A DNA stretch of 64,000 nucleotides from Fodinicola acaciae. Lineage in GTDB: Bacteria; Actinomycetota; Actinomycetes; Mycobacteriales; HKI-0501. Numbering within the stretch: the first letter of the stretch is position 1; each line of letters opens with the position of its first letter. The notes under the pieces are model-generated. The model searched no databases. It was not told where the DNA came from and saw only the letters and a program-made list of their open reading frames with translations. Shown piece by piece: positions 44,231-53,454 of the stretch. The DNA is taken from assembly GCF_010993745.1 (NCBI RefSeq), contig NZ_WOTN01000002.1, positions 1,488,001-1,552,000 of the forward strand, read 5' to 3'. The position numbers and the translations under genes were made by a program.

Positions 44231-44482
44231 TCAGGCGGAGTGCACGCGGGGACGGGCTCCGCGCCGCTTCAGCGCGCGCCTCTCGTCCTCGCTCATGCCG
44301 CCCCACACACCCGCGTCCTGACCGGACTCCAATGCCCACTCCAGGCACATCTCGGTCACCGGGCAGCGCCGACACACTGCTTTAGCTTCTTCGACCTGCA
44401 GCAACGCAGGACCGCTGGTGCCAATCGGGAAGAAAAGCTCGGGGTCCTCGTCACGGCAGAGGGCGCGGTGGCGCCAGTCCAT
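44231..44482 (-). CDS. whiB1: WhiB1/WblE-type iron-sulfur transcription factor
   Basis: 83 residues. The four [4Fe-4S] ligands are Cys9, Cys37, Cys40 and Cys46 (ALCRDEDPELFF, AVCRRCPVTEMC). The turn motif is GVWGGMSEDERR, and the C-terminus is a basic DNA-contacting tail (ALKRRGARPRVHSA). The MDWRHRALCRDEDPELFFP start is characteristic of WhiB1/WblE, an essential NO-responsive regulator that binds sigma region 4 of the housekeeping sigma factor. ATG 44482 has GAGGAGAG upstream. Confidence 0.94.
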   Translation of the reverse strand: MDWRHRALCRDEDPELFFPIGTSGPALLQVEEAKAVCRRCPVTEMCLEWALESGQDAGVWGGMSEDERRALKRRGARPRVHSA

Positions 44483-44828
44483 TGCCTTCTCTCCTCAACG
44501 TCATTGTTGGGCGGTATGTCACGCACGTGGCCGTGCGTAGGTCCTTCGGGTAGTGCATGGAGCCTTGCCGGCTGACCGGAAAGGCCGTACCGCCTTGCTT
44601 GTGAATGCTTTCACGAAGCCAGGCGATGTCAAGGGCCTTGACGCACCCAATTCGGCTCGTGACCGAATTCACCGGTGCTTCCCCAGTAGTCATACCAGGG
44701 ACCCTGCCCATTACGCCATACTTCGTCATGCATTGGTAGCAGTGCGTTATCGGACTTTCGGTCAACGCATAGGTCGTACGTTTGCACACCGACTGTCGTT
44801 CTGCAGATCGCCAGAAAGTGCGCGAGGG
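44483..44828. promoter_or_regulatory. whiB1 upstream region with interrupted palindrome
   Basis: 346 bp without a convincing gene. It is the promoter region of whiB1, and the lipid kinase gene ends at 44829. An interrupted palindrome AATTCGG-N7-CCGAATT at 44649-44669 is the clearest site and could bind a dimeric regulator; AT-rich -10-like stretches are present but I cannot choose one with confidence. Confidence 0.45.
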
Positions 44829-45752
44829 TTACACCACGACGTTGAGCGCGTGCGGATGAGCCTCGAACGCGACCTCGTCGGACTCGCCAAGGTAGTCGCC
44901 ATCCAGCTGAAACGCCAGAGGCCGGCGTGAGATAATCCTGAAACTCTCCTGATCGCGCAGCCGGTAGGTGCTGCGGCCGGTGGGCTTGCGGTGCATGAGC
45001 AGCAGTTGCGCGGCGGCGACCGCGGTACGGCCGGGATGCAGGCCACGCATAGCGAAGATGTCCAGGCCGGTGTCGAAGGACGCGGTGTCGGTGAAGCTGA
45101 CGGGATACGGGCCGAAGTAGGTCCACGGCACGGTGTTCTGCACGACGACCATGGACAACCCCTCGACCACCGCGCCGCCGGGCCGGACCAGGCTGATCAT
45201 CGGCTCTGAGCGGTCGGTGGCGGTCAGATACTGCGAGAAGGTCGACCGCACATAGAGCGCGACGCTCGCCGTCTCACCGCGTACGCGGGCCCGCTCGACC
45301 CGCCGGATGATCTCCGCGTCCAGGCCGAGGCCGGCGCAGAAGGTGAACCACCGGTCGTTGGCTTTGCCGAGGCCGATCGACCTGCTCCGCCGCTCGCGCA
45401 GCGCCTCCAACACGATCGAGGTCGCCTCGACCGGGTCGTTGGGCAGGCCGAGCGCGCGGGCGAAGACGTTGCCGGAGCCACCCGGTACGACCGCGAGCGC
45501 CGGCACCTTGTCGCTGACGCCGTCGGCCAGCAGACCGTTGACGAGCTCGTTGACCGTGCCGTCGCCGCCGAGCGCGATGACGACCTCGACGCCGTCCAGC
45601 CGGGCCTGCTTGGCCAGCTCCGCGCCGTGGCCGCGGCGGCTGGTCGTCGCCACCTCGAGGTCGACCTCGGAACGCAGTGCGCGGATGAGTACGTCACGAG
45701 TGCCGGACGTCGTGGTGGTGGCACCTGGATTCGCCACCAACAACGCGCGCAC
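44829..45752 (-). CDS. Diacylglycerol/lipid kinase family protein (YegS/DgkB-like)
   Basis: 307 residues starting MRALLVANPGATTTTSGTRD. The nucleotide motif VVIALGGDGTVNELVNGLL and the VVPGGSGNVFARALGLPNDP block define the family, followed by a C-terminal beta-sandwich (DIFAMRGLHPGRTAV, QLDGDYLGE). It phosphorylates a lipid such as diacylglycerol on the inner membrane surface. It diverges from the small membrane protein at 45786 with only 33 bp between the starts. Confidence 0.88.
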   Translation of the reverse strand: MRALLVANPGATTTTSGTRDVLIRALRSEVDLEVATTSRRGHGAELAKQARLDGVEVVIALGGDGTVNELVNGLLADGVSDKVPALAVVPGGSGNVFARALGLPNDPVEATSIVLEALRERRSRSIGLGKANDRWFTFCAGLGLDAEIIRRVERARVRGETASVALYVRSTFSQYLTATDRSEPMISLVRPGGAVVEGLSMVVVQNTVPWTYFGPYPVSFTDTASFDTGLDIFAMRGLHPGRTAVAAAQLLLMHRKPTGRSTYRLRDQESFRIISRRPLAFQLDGDYLGESDEVAFEAHPHALNVVV

Positions 45753-45785
45753 GATCGGATTTTACCCGTCGGTAGGCTGGTTACC

Positions 45786-46193
45786 GTGGTGGAACGGATC
45801 ACGTTGACGGAGCATCTGCGTACGCTGCCGGGAACGCTCATCGCGGTCATCGCCCTGCTGGAGCTGGAGGCGGTCGCGCTGGTCGGCGTCGCCGTCTGGT
45901 CGGTGATCGACACGTTCACGCTGCCGGCGCAGTCGCTGGCCTGGGCCGTCACGATGGACGTCGTGTTGGTCGCCGCCGCGGCGCTCTGCGCGTGGCTCGG
46001 CTGGCTGCTGCTCAACCTGCGCGCCGGCGCGCGTAATCCGTCGGTCGCGTTGCATTTGTTGGCGTTGCCGATCGGCTATTACATGGTGACCGGTGGCCTA
46101 CCGGTTATCGGCGCGATTCTTTTCGCATTGTGTGTCGCCGGCGTCGTTTTGTTGGTCTGGCCGTCGACCACGAAAGCATTGGGGATCAAGTAA
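45786..46193 (+). CDS. Small hypothetical four-helix membrane protein
   Basis: 135 residues from tandem GTG codons at 45786/45789. Four hydrophobic segments are visible: TLIAVIALLELEAVALVGVA, SLAWAVTMDVVLVAAAALCA, HLLALPIGYYMVTGGLPVI and a last LFALCVAGVVLLVWPS. I recognise no family beyond generic actinobacterial integral membrane proteins. It converges with sigF, leaving 3 bp between stops, and no terminator separates them. Confidence 0.7.
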   Translation: MVERITLTEHLRTLPGTLIAVIALLELEAVALVGVAVWSVIDTFTLPAQSLAWAVTMDVVLVAAAALCAWLGWLLLNLRAGARNPSVALHLLALPIGYYMVTGGLPVIGAILFALCVAGVVLLVWPSTTKALGIK

Positions 46194-46196
46194 AAA

Positions 46197-47030
46197 TCAG
46201 TCCGCGAGGCCGGCGCGGAGCATGCTGAGCGTACGCGTCAACAACCGCGACACGTGCATTTGCGAAATGCCGATCTCGGCGGCGATCTCCGACTGTGTCA
46301 TGCCGCGGAAGAACCGCAGGACGACGATGCGGCGCTCGCGGTCAGGAAGCTGGTCGAGCAGCGGTCGCAGTGCCTCGCGGCGCTCGACCTCCTCCAGCGC
46401 CTCGTCGGTCGTACGGATCGCGGCGAAGACCGCGGAGCTCTCCAGGCTCGGCGAGGTGACGACGGCGTCCAGCGAGACGGTCGAGTACGCGTGTGCGCAT
46501 TCCAGGCAGTCGAGGGCCTGCTCCTCGGTGAGGCCGGTGGCCGCGGAGAGCTCGGCGACCGTCGGCGAGCGACCGAGCCGTTGGAACAGCTCCGTACTCG
46601 CGCGGGACAGCGCGGCCTGTTGCTCCTGCAGTCGGCGCGGCACGCGGATCGTGGACGCGCGGTCGCGGAAGTGCCGCTTGAGCTCGCCGATGATCGTCGG
46701 CGTCGCGAAGGTGGTGAACTCGACCTCGCGGGTCGGGTCGAACCGGTCGATCGCCTTGATCAGGCCGATGGTGGCGACCTGGACGAGGTCGGCCGGCGAC
46801 TCGCCGCGGTGCCGGAACCGGCGGGTCAGGAACTGCACCAGCGCCATATGCCGGTGGACGAGCTCGTCGCGCGCCCGGCGGTGCTCGGCGCTGCCCGCAG
46901 GCGCCGCCTGCAACGCGGCGAACAGTGCCGACGCGTCATGCGCGCCGACCCGGGACTCGGCGCGGCGCTGGCGGGGCGGTCCGGCCGGTGGCGCACCGGC
47001 GGCGGTCTGGCTCGGCGTCGGCGCGGTCAT
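46197..47030 (-). CDS. sigF: SigB/SigF-family alternative sigma factor
   Basis: 277 residues from ATG 47030. Regions 2, 3 and 4 are all present (ELVHRHMALVQFLTRRFRHR, VQVATIGLIKAIDRFDPTRE, RASTIRVPRRLQEQQAAL, and RFFRGMTQSEIAAEIGISQM), the pattern of the SigB/SigF group controlled by partner switching. A ~45-residue Pro/Ala-rich N-terminal extension precedes region 2. The start overlaps the stop of the upstream anti-sigma gene by ATGA. Expected role: general stress or developmental regulon. Confidence 0.9.
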   Translation of the reverse strand: MTAPTPSQTAAGAPPAGPPRQRRAESRVGAHDASALFAALQAAPAGSAEHRRARDELVHRHMALVQFLTRRFRHRGESPADLVQVATIGLIKAIDRFDPTREVEFTTFATPTIIGELKRHFRDRASTIRVPRRLQEQQAALSRASTELFQRLGRSPTVAELSAATGLTEEQALDCLECAHAYSTVSLDAVVTSPSLESSAVFAAIRTTDEALEEVERREALRPLLDQLPDRERRIVVLRFFRGMTQSEIAAEIGISQMHVSRLLTRTLSMLRAGLAD

Positions 47031-47560
47031 CGGCGGGCCTGCCGGCGCTTGAGCAGCCGGATGCTGAGCTGGCCGTCGGCCAGCGCGGAGTCGACGTCGC
47101 CGGCCAGCGCGGACAGCACCATCCAGGCGAAGGTGTCGCGGCTCGGCTCGCGGGTCGCGGAGCTGGCCACCGAGACCTGCACGCCGATGGCCTCCGCGGA
47201 CAGCTCGAAGACACACTGCAGGTCGCTGCCGTGCTGGGCCTCCGGCAGCAGCATCGCGCAGGCCTCGTCGACGGCGATCCGCAGGTCTTCGATGTCGTCG
47301 AGGGTGAAGTCCAGCCGGGCCGCGAGGCCCGCGGTGGCCGTACGCAGCACCGAGAGATAGGCGCCGGAGGCCGGCAGCCGCAGGGAAACAATGTCCGTCC
47401 CGCCTGACCCCGCCGCGTCCGCCACGCTGCCAGGTCCCCCCTTCTGAGCCGGGATGCCGCCGTATCCGTTGGCGCGGCCCAGCAGTGGCTGTGCCGGGGA
47501 CGGCGTCGTCGGATCCTCGGCCGGCGTGTCGATGGCGTTTCCACCTGACATCGGGTTCAC
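47027..47560 (-). CDS. rsbW: Anti-sigma factor, RsbW/UsfX-type ATP-binding kinase
   Basis: 177 residues. A disordered ~50-residue N-terminus is followed by a GHKL-type domain beginning VSLRLPASGAYLSVLRTATA and containing DIEDLRIAVDEACAMLLPEA, the N-box equivalent that binds ATP. Relatives hold SigF/SigB inactive and phosphorylate an anti-anti-sigma factor, which is not present next to this pair. Starts at 47560 and 47551 (MSGGN) are both possible. Confidence 0.87.
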   Translation of the reverse strand: MNPMSGGNAIDTPAEDPTTPSPAQPLLGRANGYGGIPAQKGGPGSVADAAGSGGTDIVSLRLPASGAYLSVLRTATAGLAARLDFTLDDIEDLRIAVDEACAMLLPEAQHGSDLQCVFELSAEAIGVQVSVASSATREPSRDTFAWMVLSALAGDVDSALADGQLSIRLLKRRQARR

Positions 47561-47695
47561 CGGCCGGTCGTCGGGGTCGTGCTGGACGGCGTCACAGGCC
47601 AGAGCGTAGTGGTCACGATGCCGTCCGTCAGCTTCCCGACCAGATCGCCAGAAAAACCCCAGGTCAGCATATTTGACCGCATATCGCTCACCACC

Positions 47696-48280
47696 TCAGT
47701 CGTCCGCCGCCAGCAGGTTCCAGTGTCGCAAAGCCGGACGACCGTGCTCGTCGCCGAGTACGCAGACCGCCGCCGTGCCGAGCATCAGCGAGCCGCCGCA
47801 GGCCGGCTCCAGGCCGATCCAGCGCGCGCCGAGCACGCGGAGGAGGTGTCCGTGCGCGACCGCGACCGCCACGCCGTCGGCCGCGGCGAGCCGGGCCAGC
47901 ACCGCGTCGGCGCGCGCGCCGACCTGTTCCAGTGTCTCGCCGTCCGGCAGCGGATGGGTCCACACGGTGAAGCCGGGCACGTCGGCGGCGATCTGCGGTG
48001 TCGTGAGCCCTTCGTACGCGCCGTAGTCCATCTCCCGGAGGTCGTCGTCCACCCGCGGCGCCGGCAGGCCGGCGAGCTCCGCCGTCCGCCGGGCACGGGC
48101 CATCGGACTGGACAGCACCAGCGCCGGTTGGCGGCCGTCGAGCAGCCGGTCGAGCAGTGGCCGCAGCCGCGCCGCCTGCCGCTCGCCGGCGGCGGCGAGC
48201 GGCACGTCCGTACGGCCGGTGTGCCGGCCGGTGGCCGACCACTCGGTCTGGCCGTGCCGGATCAGCAGCGCTTGCTCCAC
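47696..48280 (-). CDS. Histidine phosphatase (phosphoglycerate mutase-like)
   Basis: 194 residues. The RHG motif LLIRHGQTEWSATGRHTGRT supplies the phospho-histidine. SSPMARARRTAEL, LREMDYGAYEGLT and VAHGHLLRVLGARW complete the branch-1 active site. Small size and residue pattern resemble acid phosphatase or broad-specificity members rather than glycolytic mutases. It is upstream of the rsbW-sigF pair on the same strand with a ~135 bp gap; co-transcription is possible but not evident. Confidence 0.88.
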   Translation of the reverse strand: MEQALLIRHGQTEWSATGRHTGRTDVPLAAAGERQAARLRPLLDRLLDGRQPALVLSSPMARARRTAELAGLPAPRVDDDLREMDYGAYEGLTTPQIAADVPGFTVWTHPLPDGETLEQVGARADAVLARLAAADGVAVAVAHGHLLRVLGARWIGLEPACGGSLMLGTAAVCVLGDEHGRPALRHWNLLAADD

Positions 48281-48303
48281 GCGGCGAACCTACCCGCAAA
48301 AAA

Positions 48304-48332
48304 CCGCACCCGACCAAGTGGGTCGGGTGCGG
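48304..48332. terminator. Intrinsic terminator of sodN
   Basis: Perfect 12-bp stem CCGCACCCGACC (48304-48315) with complement 48321-48332 around AAGTG. The A-tract at 48298-48303 gives a U-tract in the minus-strand sodN transcript. Confidence 0.9.
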
Positions 48333-48351
48333 CCGAAAGTTGCGCGGTGGA

Positions 48352-48756
48352 TCAGGCTTTCTTCGTCTCCGCGAAGATTTCCGCGATCTGGTCGATCTTG
48401 GCCAGCAGTTCGTCGGCGACCTTGGCGTCCAGCGCACCCTTGGTGCCGGTGGCGCCGGCCAGTTTGGTGGCCTCGTTGAACAGCTGGTGCAGCTGCGGGT
48501 ATTTCTCGAAGTGCGGCGGCTTGAAGTAGTCGGTCCAGAGCACCCAGAGGTGGTGCTTGACCAGCTCGGACCGCTGCTCCTTGATGATGATCGCGCGGGT
48601 GCGGAAGTCGGGGTCGTCGTTGTCGGCGACCTTGCCGATGATCGCCTTGATCGACTCGGCCTCGATCCGGGCCTGCGCCGGGTCGTACACACCGCATGGC
48701 AGGTCGCAGTGCGCCGACGCCGTGATGCTTGGGGTAAACCAGCGGAACAACCGCAT
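48352..48756 (-). CDS. sodN: Nickel-type superoxide dismutase
   Basis: 134 residues. A 15-residue propeptide (MRLFRWFTPSITASA) precedes the mature N-terminal nickel hook HCDLPCGVYDP, in which His1, Cys2 and Cys6 coordinate nickel after cleavage. The rest (ARIEAESIKAIIGK, HHLWVLWTDYFKPPHFEKYP) is the hexameric four-helix body. ATG 48756 has GGGAGGG upstream. The maturation protease is encoded divergently 140 bp away. Confidence 0.96.
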   Translation of the reverse strand: MRLFRWFTPSITASAHCDLPCGVYDPAQARIEAESIKAIIGKVADNDDPDFRTRAIIIKEQRSELVKHHLWVLWTDYFKPPHFEKYPQLHQLFNEATKLAGATGTKGALDAKVADELLAKIDQIAEIFAETKKA

Positions 48757-48896
48757 TACTAGCCCTCCCAGAAAGGCTGCCTGAACAAAGCAGCGAAAAT
48801 GCTGCGTCAATTGACCTCGAAAACGACCCTACTCCGGTCTGTTCCAGCCGGCTGATCCGGAAGGTTAAAGGAAAAGTTCTCGTAGGAGCCTATATA

Positions 48897-49196
48897 TTGC
48901 TACTGCAACTAGTTCGCATTAAAGGCCCGTCGATGGCGCCGACGTTGCGGGACGGCGACGCCGTCGTCGTACGCCTCGGCGCCCGCGTCCGGCCGGGACA
49001 GGTGGTGGTCGGCCGGTTCGACGGCGTGGCCGGTCTGGTGGTGAAACGGGCCGTACGCGCGGTCGGCGAACGCTGGTGGCTGGAGTCCGACAACGAGTTC
49101 GTCACCGACGACTCGCGGCGCTATGGACCGGCGGTGGTCGAGGGTCGCGTACTCGTCCGCTATCTGCCGCTGCGGTCGTTGCGCCGCGTCCGATGA
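48897..49196 (+). CDS. sodX: NiSOD maturation protease SodX (S24/S26 signal-peptidase-like)
   Basis: 99 residues. The Ser nucleophile lies in RIKGPSMAPTLRDGDAVVV and the Lys base in GLVVKRAVRAVG. There is no membrane anchor, in contrast with signal peptidase I. A TTG start at 48897 is supported by AGGAG at 48884-48888. It removes the SodN propeptide so that the new N-terminal His can bind nickel. The divergent sodN/sodX arrangement is common in actinobacteria. TTGCTACTGCAA overlaps the start codon and could be an operator half-site pair. Confidence 0.9.
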   Translation: MLLQLVRIKGPSMAPTLRDGDAVVVRLGARVRPGQVVVGRFDGVAGLVVKRAVRAVGERWWLESDNEFVTDDSRRYGPAVVEGRVLVRYLPLRSLRRVR

Positions 49197-49439
49197 GTCG
49201 GTGGGCCCTGTGAAGTGGCACACCTGGCGCGATTCCGCTCGGTCGGCGCGGGTACGCGTGTGTCACAATTTGAGACAGCACCTCGGGTGACCCCCGGCAG
49301 CAGGTGGAGTTCGCGCACGACAGCGCTGGAGCACCGCCGACGCCTTACCGCCGCGCACCGCGCTTTCCCCGCACGAGGTAACCCCCGGCACCGTGGCTGC
49401 TGTGGCGCATTTGTCCACTCGACTGCCAAGGAGACCCGC

Positions 49440-50627
<1,188 letters not shown>

Positions 50628-50630
50628 CCG

Positions 50631-50659
50631 ACGACGCAATCGGATTCCGATTGCGTCGT
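50631..50659. terminator. Hairpin after malic enzyme gene
   Basis: ACGACGCAATCGG/CCGATTGCGTCGT, a perfect 13-bp stem around ATT, immediately after the malic enzyme stop. Its arms contain the decamer CGCAATCGGA that recurs through the rest of the gap. Confidence 0.78.
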
Positions 50660-50781
50660 CTGCGGCGCTCTGACCAGCGCAAACTGTTTCTCCGGTCGCA
50701 ATCGGACACCGGTTTCGGCGTCCGATTGCGACTTTGTTGACGCCTACCGGCGAGTAGCTGGGTAACAAAGTCACAATCGGA
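50635..50781. promoter_or_regulatory. Cluster of five CGCAATCGGA-type sites upstream of the oxidoreductase gene
   Basis: CGCAATCGGA or its complement occurs at 50635-50644, 50646-50655, 50697-50706 and 50721-50730, with CACAATCGGA at 50772-50781. The last two also lie within an 18-bp inverted repeat with one mismatch (TCCGATTGCGACTTTGTT, 50721-50738, against 50764-50781). The array ends about 40 bp before the quinone oxidoreductase start and may be an operator or an attenuator. Confidence 0.5.
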
Positions 50782-50823
50782 CAGCGGTGACAGGGCCAGC
50801 ACCGGAAACTAGGGTCAGAGACC

Positions 50824-51795
50824 ATGCTTGCCGCCTACGCAGCCAGGATCGACGCAGACAACCCACTGTCCGGACTGGAGGTCGGCGAGATCGCCGACCC
50901 GAAGCCGCCGGCCGACGACTGGGTTGTGGTGGACGTACGCGCGACAGCGCTCAACCACCACGATCTCTGGTCGCTCAAAGGCGTCGGTCTCGGCGCCGAC
51001 CAGCTGCCGATGGTCCTCGGTTGCGACGCGGCCGGCCTCGACCCGGACGGCAACGAGGTGGTCGTACACGCGGTCATCGGTGACCCGGCCGCCGGCGGCG
51101 GTGACGAGACGATGGACCCCAAACGCAACCTGTTGTCCGAGCGTTATCCGGGGACCATCGCCGAGCAGGTCGCGGTGCCGCGCCGCAACCTGGTCGCCAA
51201 GCCAGCCGAGCTCAGTTTCGAGCAGGCCGCCTGCCTGCCGACCGCGTGGCTCACCGCCTATCGGATGCTGGTCACCCGCGGCCAGCTGCCCGACGGCGGC
51301 AGCGTGCTCGTGCAGGGCGCGGGCGGCGGTGTGGCGACGGCGGCCATCGCGTTGGCGAAGGCACTCGGCGCCACCGTGTACGCGACGAGTCGCGACAAGG
51401 CCAAGCTGGAGCGCGCGGAGGAACTCGGCGCGACCGCGGTCGAGTCCGGCGGCCGGCTGCCGCAGCGCGTCGACGTGGTGATCGAGACGGTCGGCAAGGC
51501 CACGCTCAGCCACTCGATCAAGTCGTTGAAACCGGGCGGCCGCTGCGTGATCGCCGGGTCGACCAGCGGTCATCTGCCGGAGGTCGATCTGCGCCAGGTG
51601 TTCTTCAAGCAGCTGTCGCTGGTCGGTTCGACGATGGGTACGCGCGACGAGCTGGAGGCGCTGCTGCGGTTGGTGGCCGACACCGGCGTACGTCCAGTCG
51701 TCGACTCGACCTTCGCGCTGGCCGACGCTCGTGCCGCGTTCGAGCGGCTGGAACACGGCGACGTATTCGGAAAAATCGTCCTCACCGCGGGGTGA
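50824..51795 (+). CDS. Zinc-free MDR-family quinone oxidoreductase/alcohol dehydrogenase-like protein
   Basis: 323 residues. The N-terminal GroES-like domain has RATALNHHDLWSLKGVGLG; the Rossmann domain begins GSVLVQGAGGGVATAAIALA (AxGGVG-type dinucleotide site) and continues KPGGRCVIAGSTSGH. The structural zinc cysteine cluster is absent, as in NADPH:quinone reductases. The upstream cluster of repeated decamers suggests specific regulation. Confidence 0.87.
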   Translation: MLAAYAARIDADNPLSGLEVGEIADPKPPADDWVVVDVRATALNHHDLWSLKGVGLGADQLPMVLGCDAAGLDPDGNEVVVHAVIGDPAAGGGDETMDPKRNLLSERYPGTIAEQVAVPRRNLVAKPAELSFEQAACLPTAWLTAYRMLVTRGQLPDGGSVLVQGAGGGVATAAIALAKALGATVYATSRDKAKLERAEELGATAVESGGRLPQRVDVVIETVGKATLSHSIKSLKPGGRCVIAGSTSGHLPEVDLRQVFFKQLSLVGSTMGTRDELEALLRLVADTGVRPVVDSTFALADARAAFERLEHGDVFGKIVLTAG

Positions 51796-51902
51796 CCTGC
51801 GGCAATCCTGGTGACACGGCCGACGAATCCGTCCACCCGGCTGCATAAGCGTGCGTCGCTGTGACACGATGGCTGCCGACAACCGCGTGACACGGGGGTG
51901 AC

Positions 51903-51921
51903 GCTCGGCAGTTTGCCGAGC
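51903..51921. terminator. Short hairpin upstream of the LPXTG-like gene
   Basis: GCTCGGCA (51903-51910), loop GTT, TGCCGAGC (51914-51921). It lies ~108 bp beyond the oxidoreductase stop and 60 bp before the next start, so it could end the first transcript or act in the leader of the second. No T-run follows. Confidence 0.45.
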
Positions 51922-51981
51922 TGAAGCCGCTGTGTTCGGAGGACTTGTCCTGCTATTCTGCTTCCCGCTGAAAGGGGCAAG

Positions 51982-52863
51982 ATGCGCGTTATGACCGTTT
52001 CAAAGAAGAATCGTCGACGCCTCGCCGGAGCTGGACTGCTGGTGTCCGGCCTGGTGCTCGCGGCGGTGGCGCTGACCGGTACGTCCGCCGCGGCCGATGA
52101 CGCGCCGACCGGCACGAAGGCCGGCACCCTCGTACTTGGCCAGCCGAAGGCCGCCGCCAACGACAACGGCGGCTTGGTCGACGGTCTGGTGACCGTCGGC
52201 GGCAGCGACGACTCCGGTGGCCCCGGCTCCGGCGGCAGCTCGTCCGGCAACACCTCGTCGTCATCCAGCAGCTCCTCATCCAGCAGCTCGTCTTCCAGCA
52301 GCTCGTCGTCCGGCACTTCGGACACCGAGACCGGCGTGACGACGAACACGACGCAGACCGACCAGGGCACGACCGACCAGGGCACCACTGACCAGACGTC
52401 GCAGAGCACGACGCAGACCAGTCAGGGCACCACCGACCAGACGTCGCAGAGCACCACGCAGACGACGCAGAGCACGACCCAGACCACGCAGAGCACGACC
52501 CAGACGACCCAGAGCACCACCCAGACCACGCAGAGCACGACGCAGGGCACCACCAACAGCAGCACCACCAACTCGAGCACCACCAACTCCAGCACCAGCG
52601 GCTCGAGCAGTGGCTCGTCCGGCAACACGCCGGCGAGCACGACCGGCGCGGAGACCCCGGCCAACCAGCAGCAGGCCGGTGGCTCGCTGCCGGTGACCGG
52701 CTCGCCGGTAACCTCCATGCTGTGGTTGTCCGCGTTGATCCTCGGCCTCGGCGGTCTGTTCCTGCTGCTGGGTCGCCGGCCGGAGGTGGCGGCCGCGCTG
52801 GCCGCGCCGACGGTGTCGCTGATCAAGCCGGTCTCGCTGGTGAAGCGGTCGGCCAGGAAGTGA
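51982..52863 (+). CDS. Ser/Thr-rich cell-wall surface protein with LPVTG sorting motif
   Basis: 293 residues. A signal peptide (RRRLAGAGLLVSGLVLAAVA) is followed by a short head, a poly-Ser/Gly segment (19-Ser run around residues 92-110), and a low-complexity Thr/Gln/Ser stalk built from repeats of TTQTTQS and TSQSTTQ type. The sorting signal LPVTG is at residues 236-240, then a hydrophobic helix and a basic tail. The tail is unusually long (about 35 residues after the helix) for a sortase substrate. AAAGGGGCAAG precedes ATG 51982. The stalk is a likely glycosylation site. It precedes the HTTM unit by 21 bp. Confidence 0.82.
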   Translation: MRVMTVSKKNRRRLAGAGLLVSGLVLAAVALTGTSAAADDAPTGTKAGTLVLGQPKAAANDNGGLVDGLVTVGGSDDSGGPGSGGSSSGNTSSSSSSSSSSSSSSSSSSSGTSDTETGVTTNTTQTDQGTTDQGTTDQTSQSTTQTSQGTTDQTSQSTTQTTQSTTQTTQSTTQTTQSTTQTTQSTTQGTTNSSTTNSSTTNSSTSGSSSGSSGNTPASTTGAETPANQQQAGGSLPVTGSPVTSMLWLSALILGLGGLFLLLGRRPEVAAALAAPTVSLIKPVSLVKRSARK

Positions 52864-52884
52864 CGCTCGCGGGAGCAGGTCGGC

Positions 52885-53454
52885 ATGCCTGATCCCGCTG
52901 GTACGAGCAAGCTGCGCGCGGCCCGGGCCTGGATGGGCGACCTTCCGGCCCGGGCCGAGCGCACTCCGCTGGGACAGGGCGTGATCAGCGCGATCGTGAT
53001 CTTCGTCGTGCTGTCCGGCATCGTGTGGAACCTGCCCGACTCGCCGCTGCGGACGCTCTTCCAAAACAACATGCAGCCGGCCGTCAACGCCGCGACCCTC
53101 GACCAGAACTGGGGTGTCTTCGCTCCGAACCCGCCGCGTCAGCTGACCTTCCTGACGGTCTCGGTGACCACCAGCAGCGGCCGCCAGCTGGTCTGGAAAC
53201 GTCCGGCGTCCGACCCGGTGATCAGCCACTACTGGGTCTATCGCTGGCGCAAGCTGGACGAGAACCTGACGCGCACGGAGGACATCCGCAAACCGTTCGC
53301 ACACTGGGTCATCGGCCAGCTGACGACACCGGCCGACCCGGCCGTACGCGTGAAGATCACCGCGAGATACGTGCCGATGCCGCCGCCCGGCGGTGGCCAG
53401 GTCGGTAAGGAACAGACGGCCGTCCTCTACGACGAGGTGTTGAGCGGCGAATGA
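52885..53454 (+). CDS. Membrane-anchored partner of HTTM protein (DUF5819-like)
   Basis: 189 residues. One N-terminal helix (VISAIVIFVVLSGIVWNLP) anchors an extracytoplasmic domain containing NAATLDQNWGVFAPNPPRQL, a motif I associate with small proteins encoded beside HTTM/VKGC-like genes. The last codons overlap the HTTM gene by ATGA, so the two products are probably made in fixed ratio and may form a complex. No enzymatic motif is visible. Confidence 0.68.
   Translation: MPDPAGTSKLRAARAWMGDLPARAERTPLGQGVISAIVIFVVLSGIVWNLPDSPLRTLFQNNMQPAVNAATLDQNWGVFAPNPPRQLTFLTVSVTTSSGRQLVWKRPASDPVISHYWVYRWRKLDENLTRTEDIRKPFAHWVIGQLTTPADPAVRVKITARYVPMPPPGGGQVGKEQTAVLYDEVLSGE

Noticed and set aside
44451-45126. 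Minus-strand reading frames across the whiB1 upstream region and the end of the lipid kinase gene
   Set aside because: They overlap whiB1 or the kinase in other frames and lack ribosome-binding sites and codon bias.
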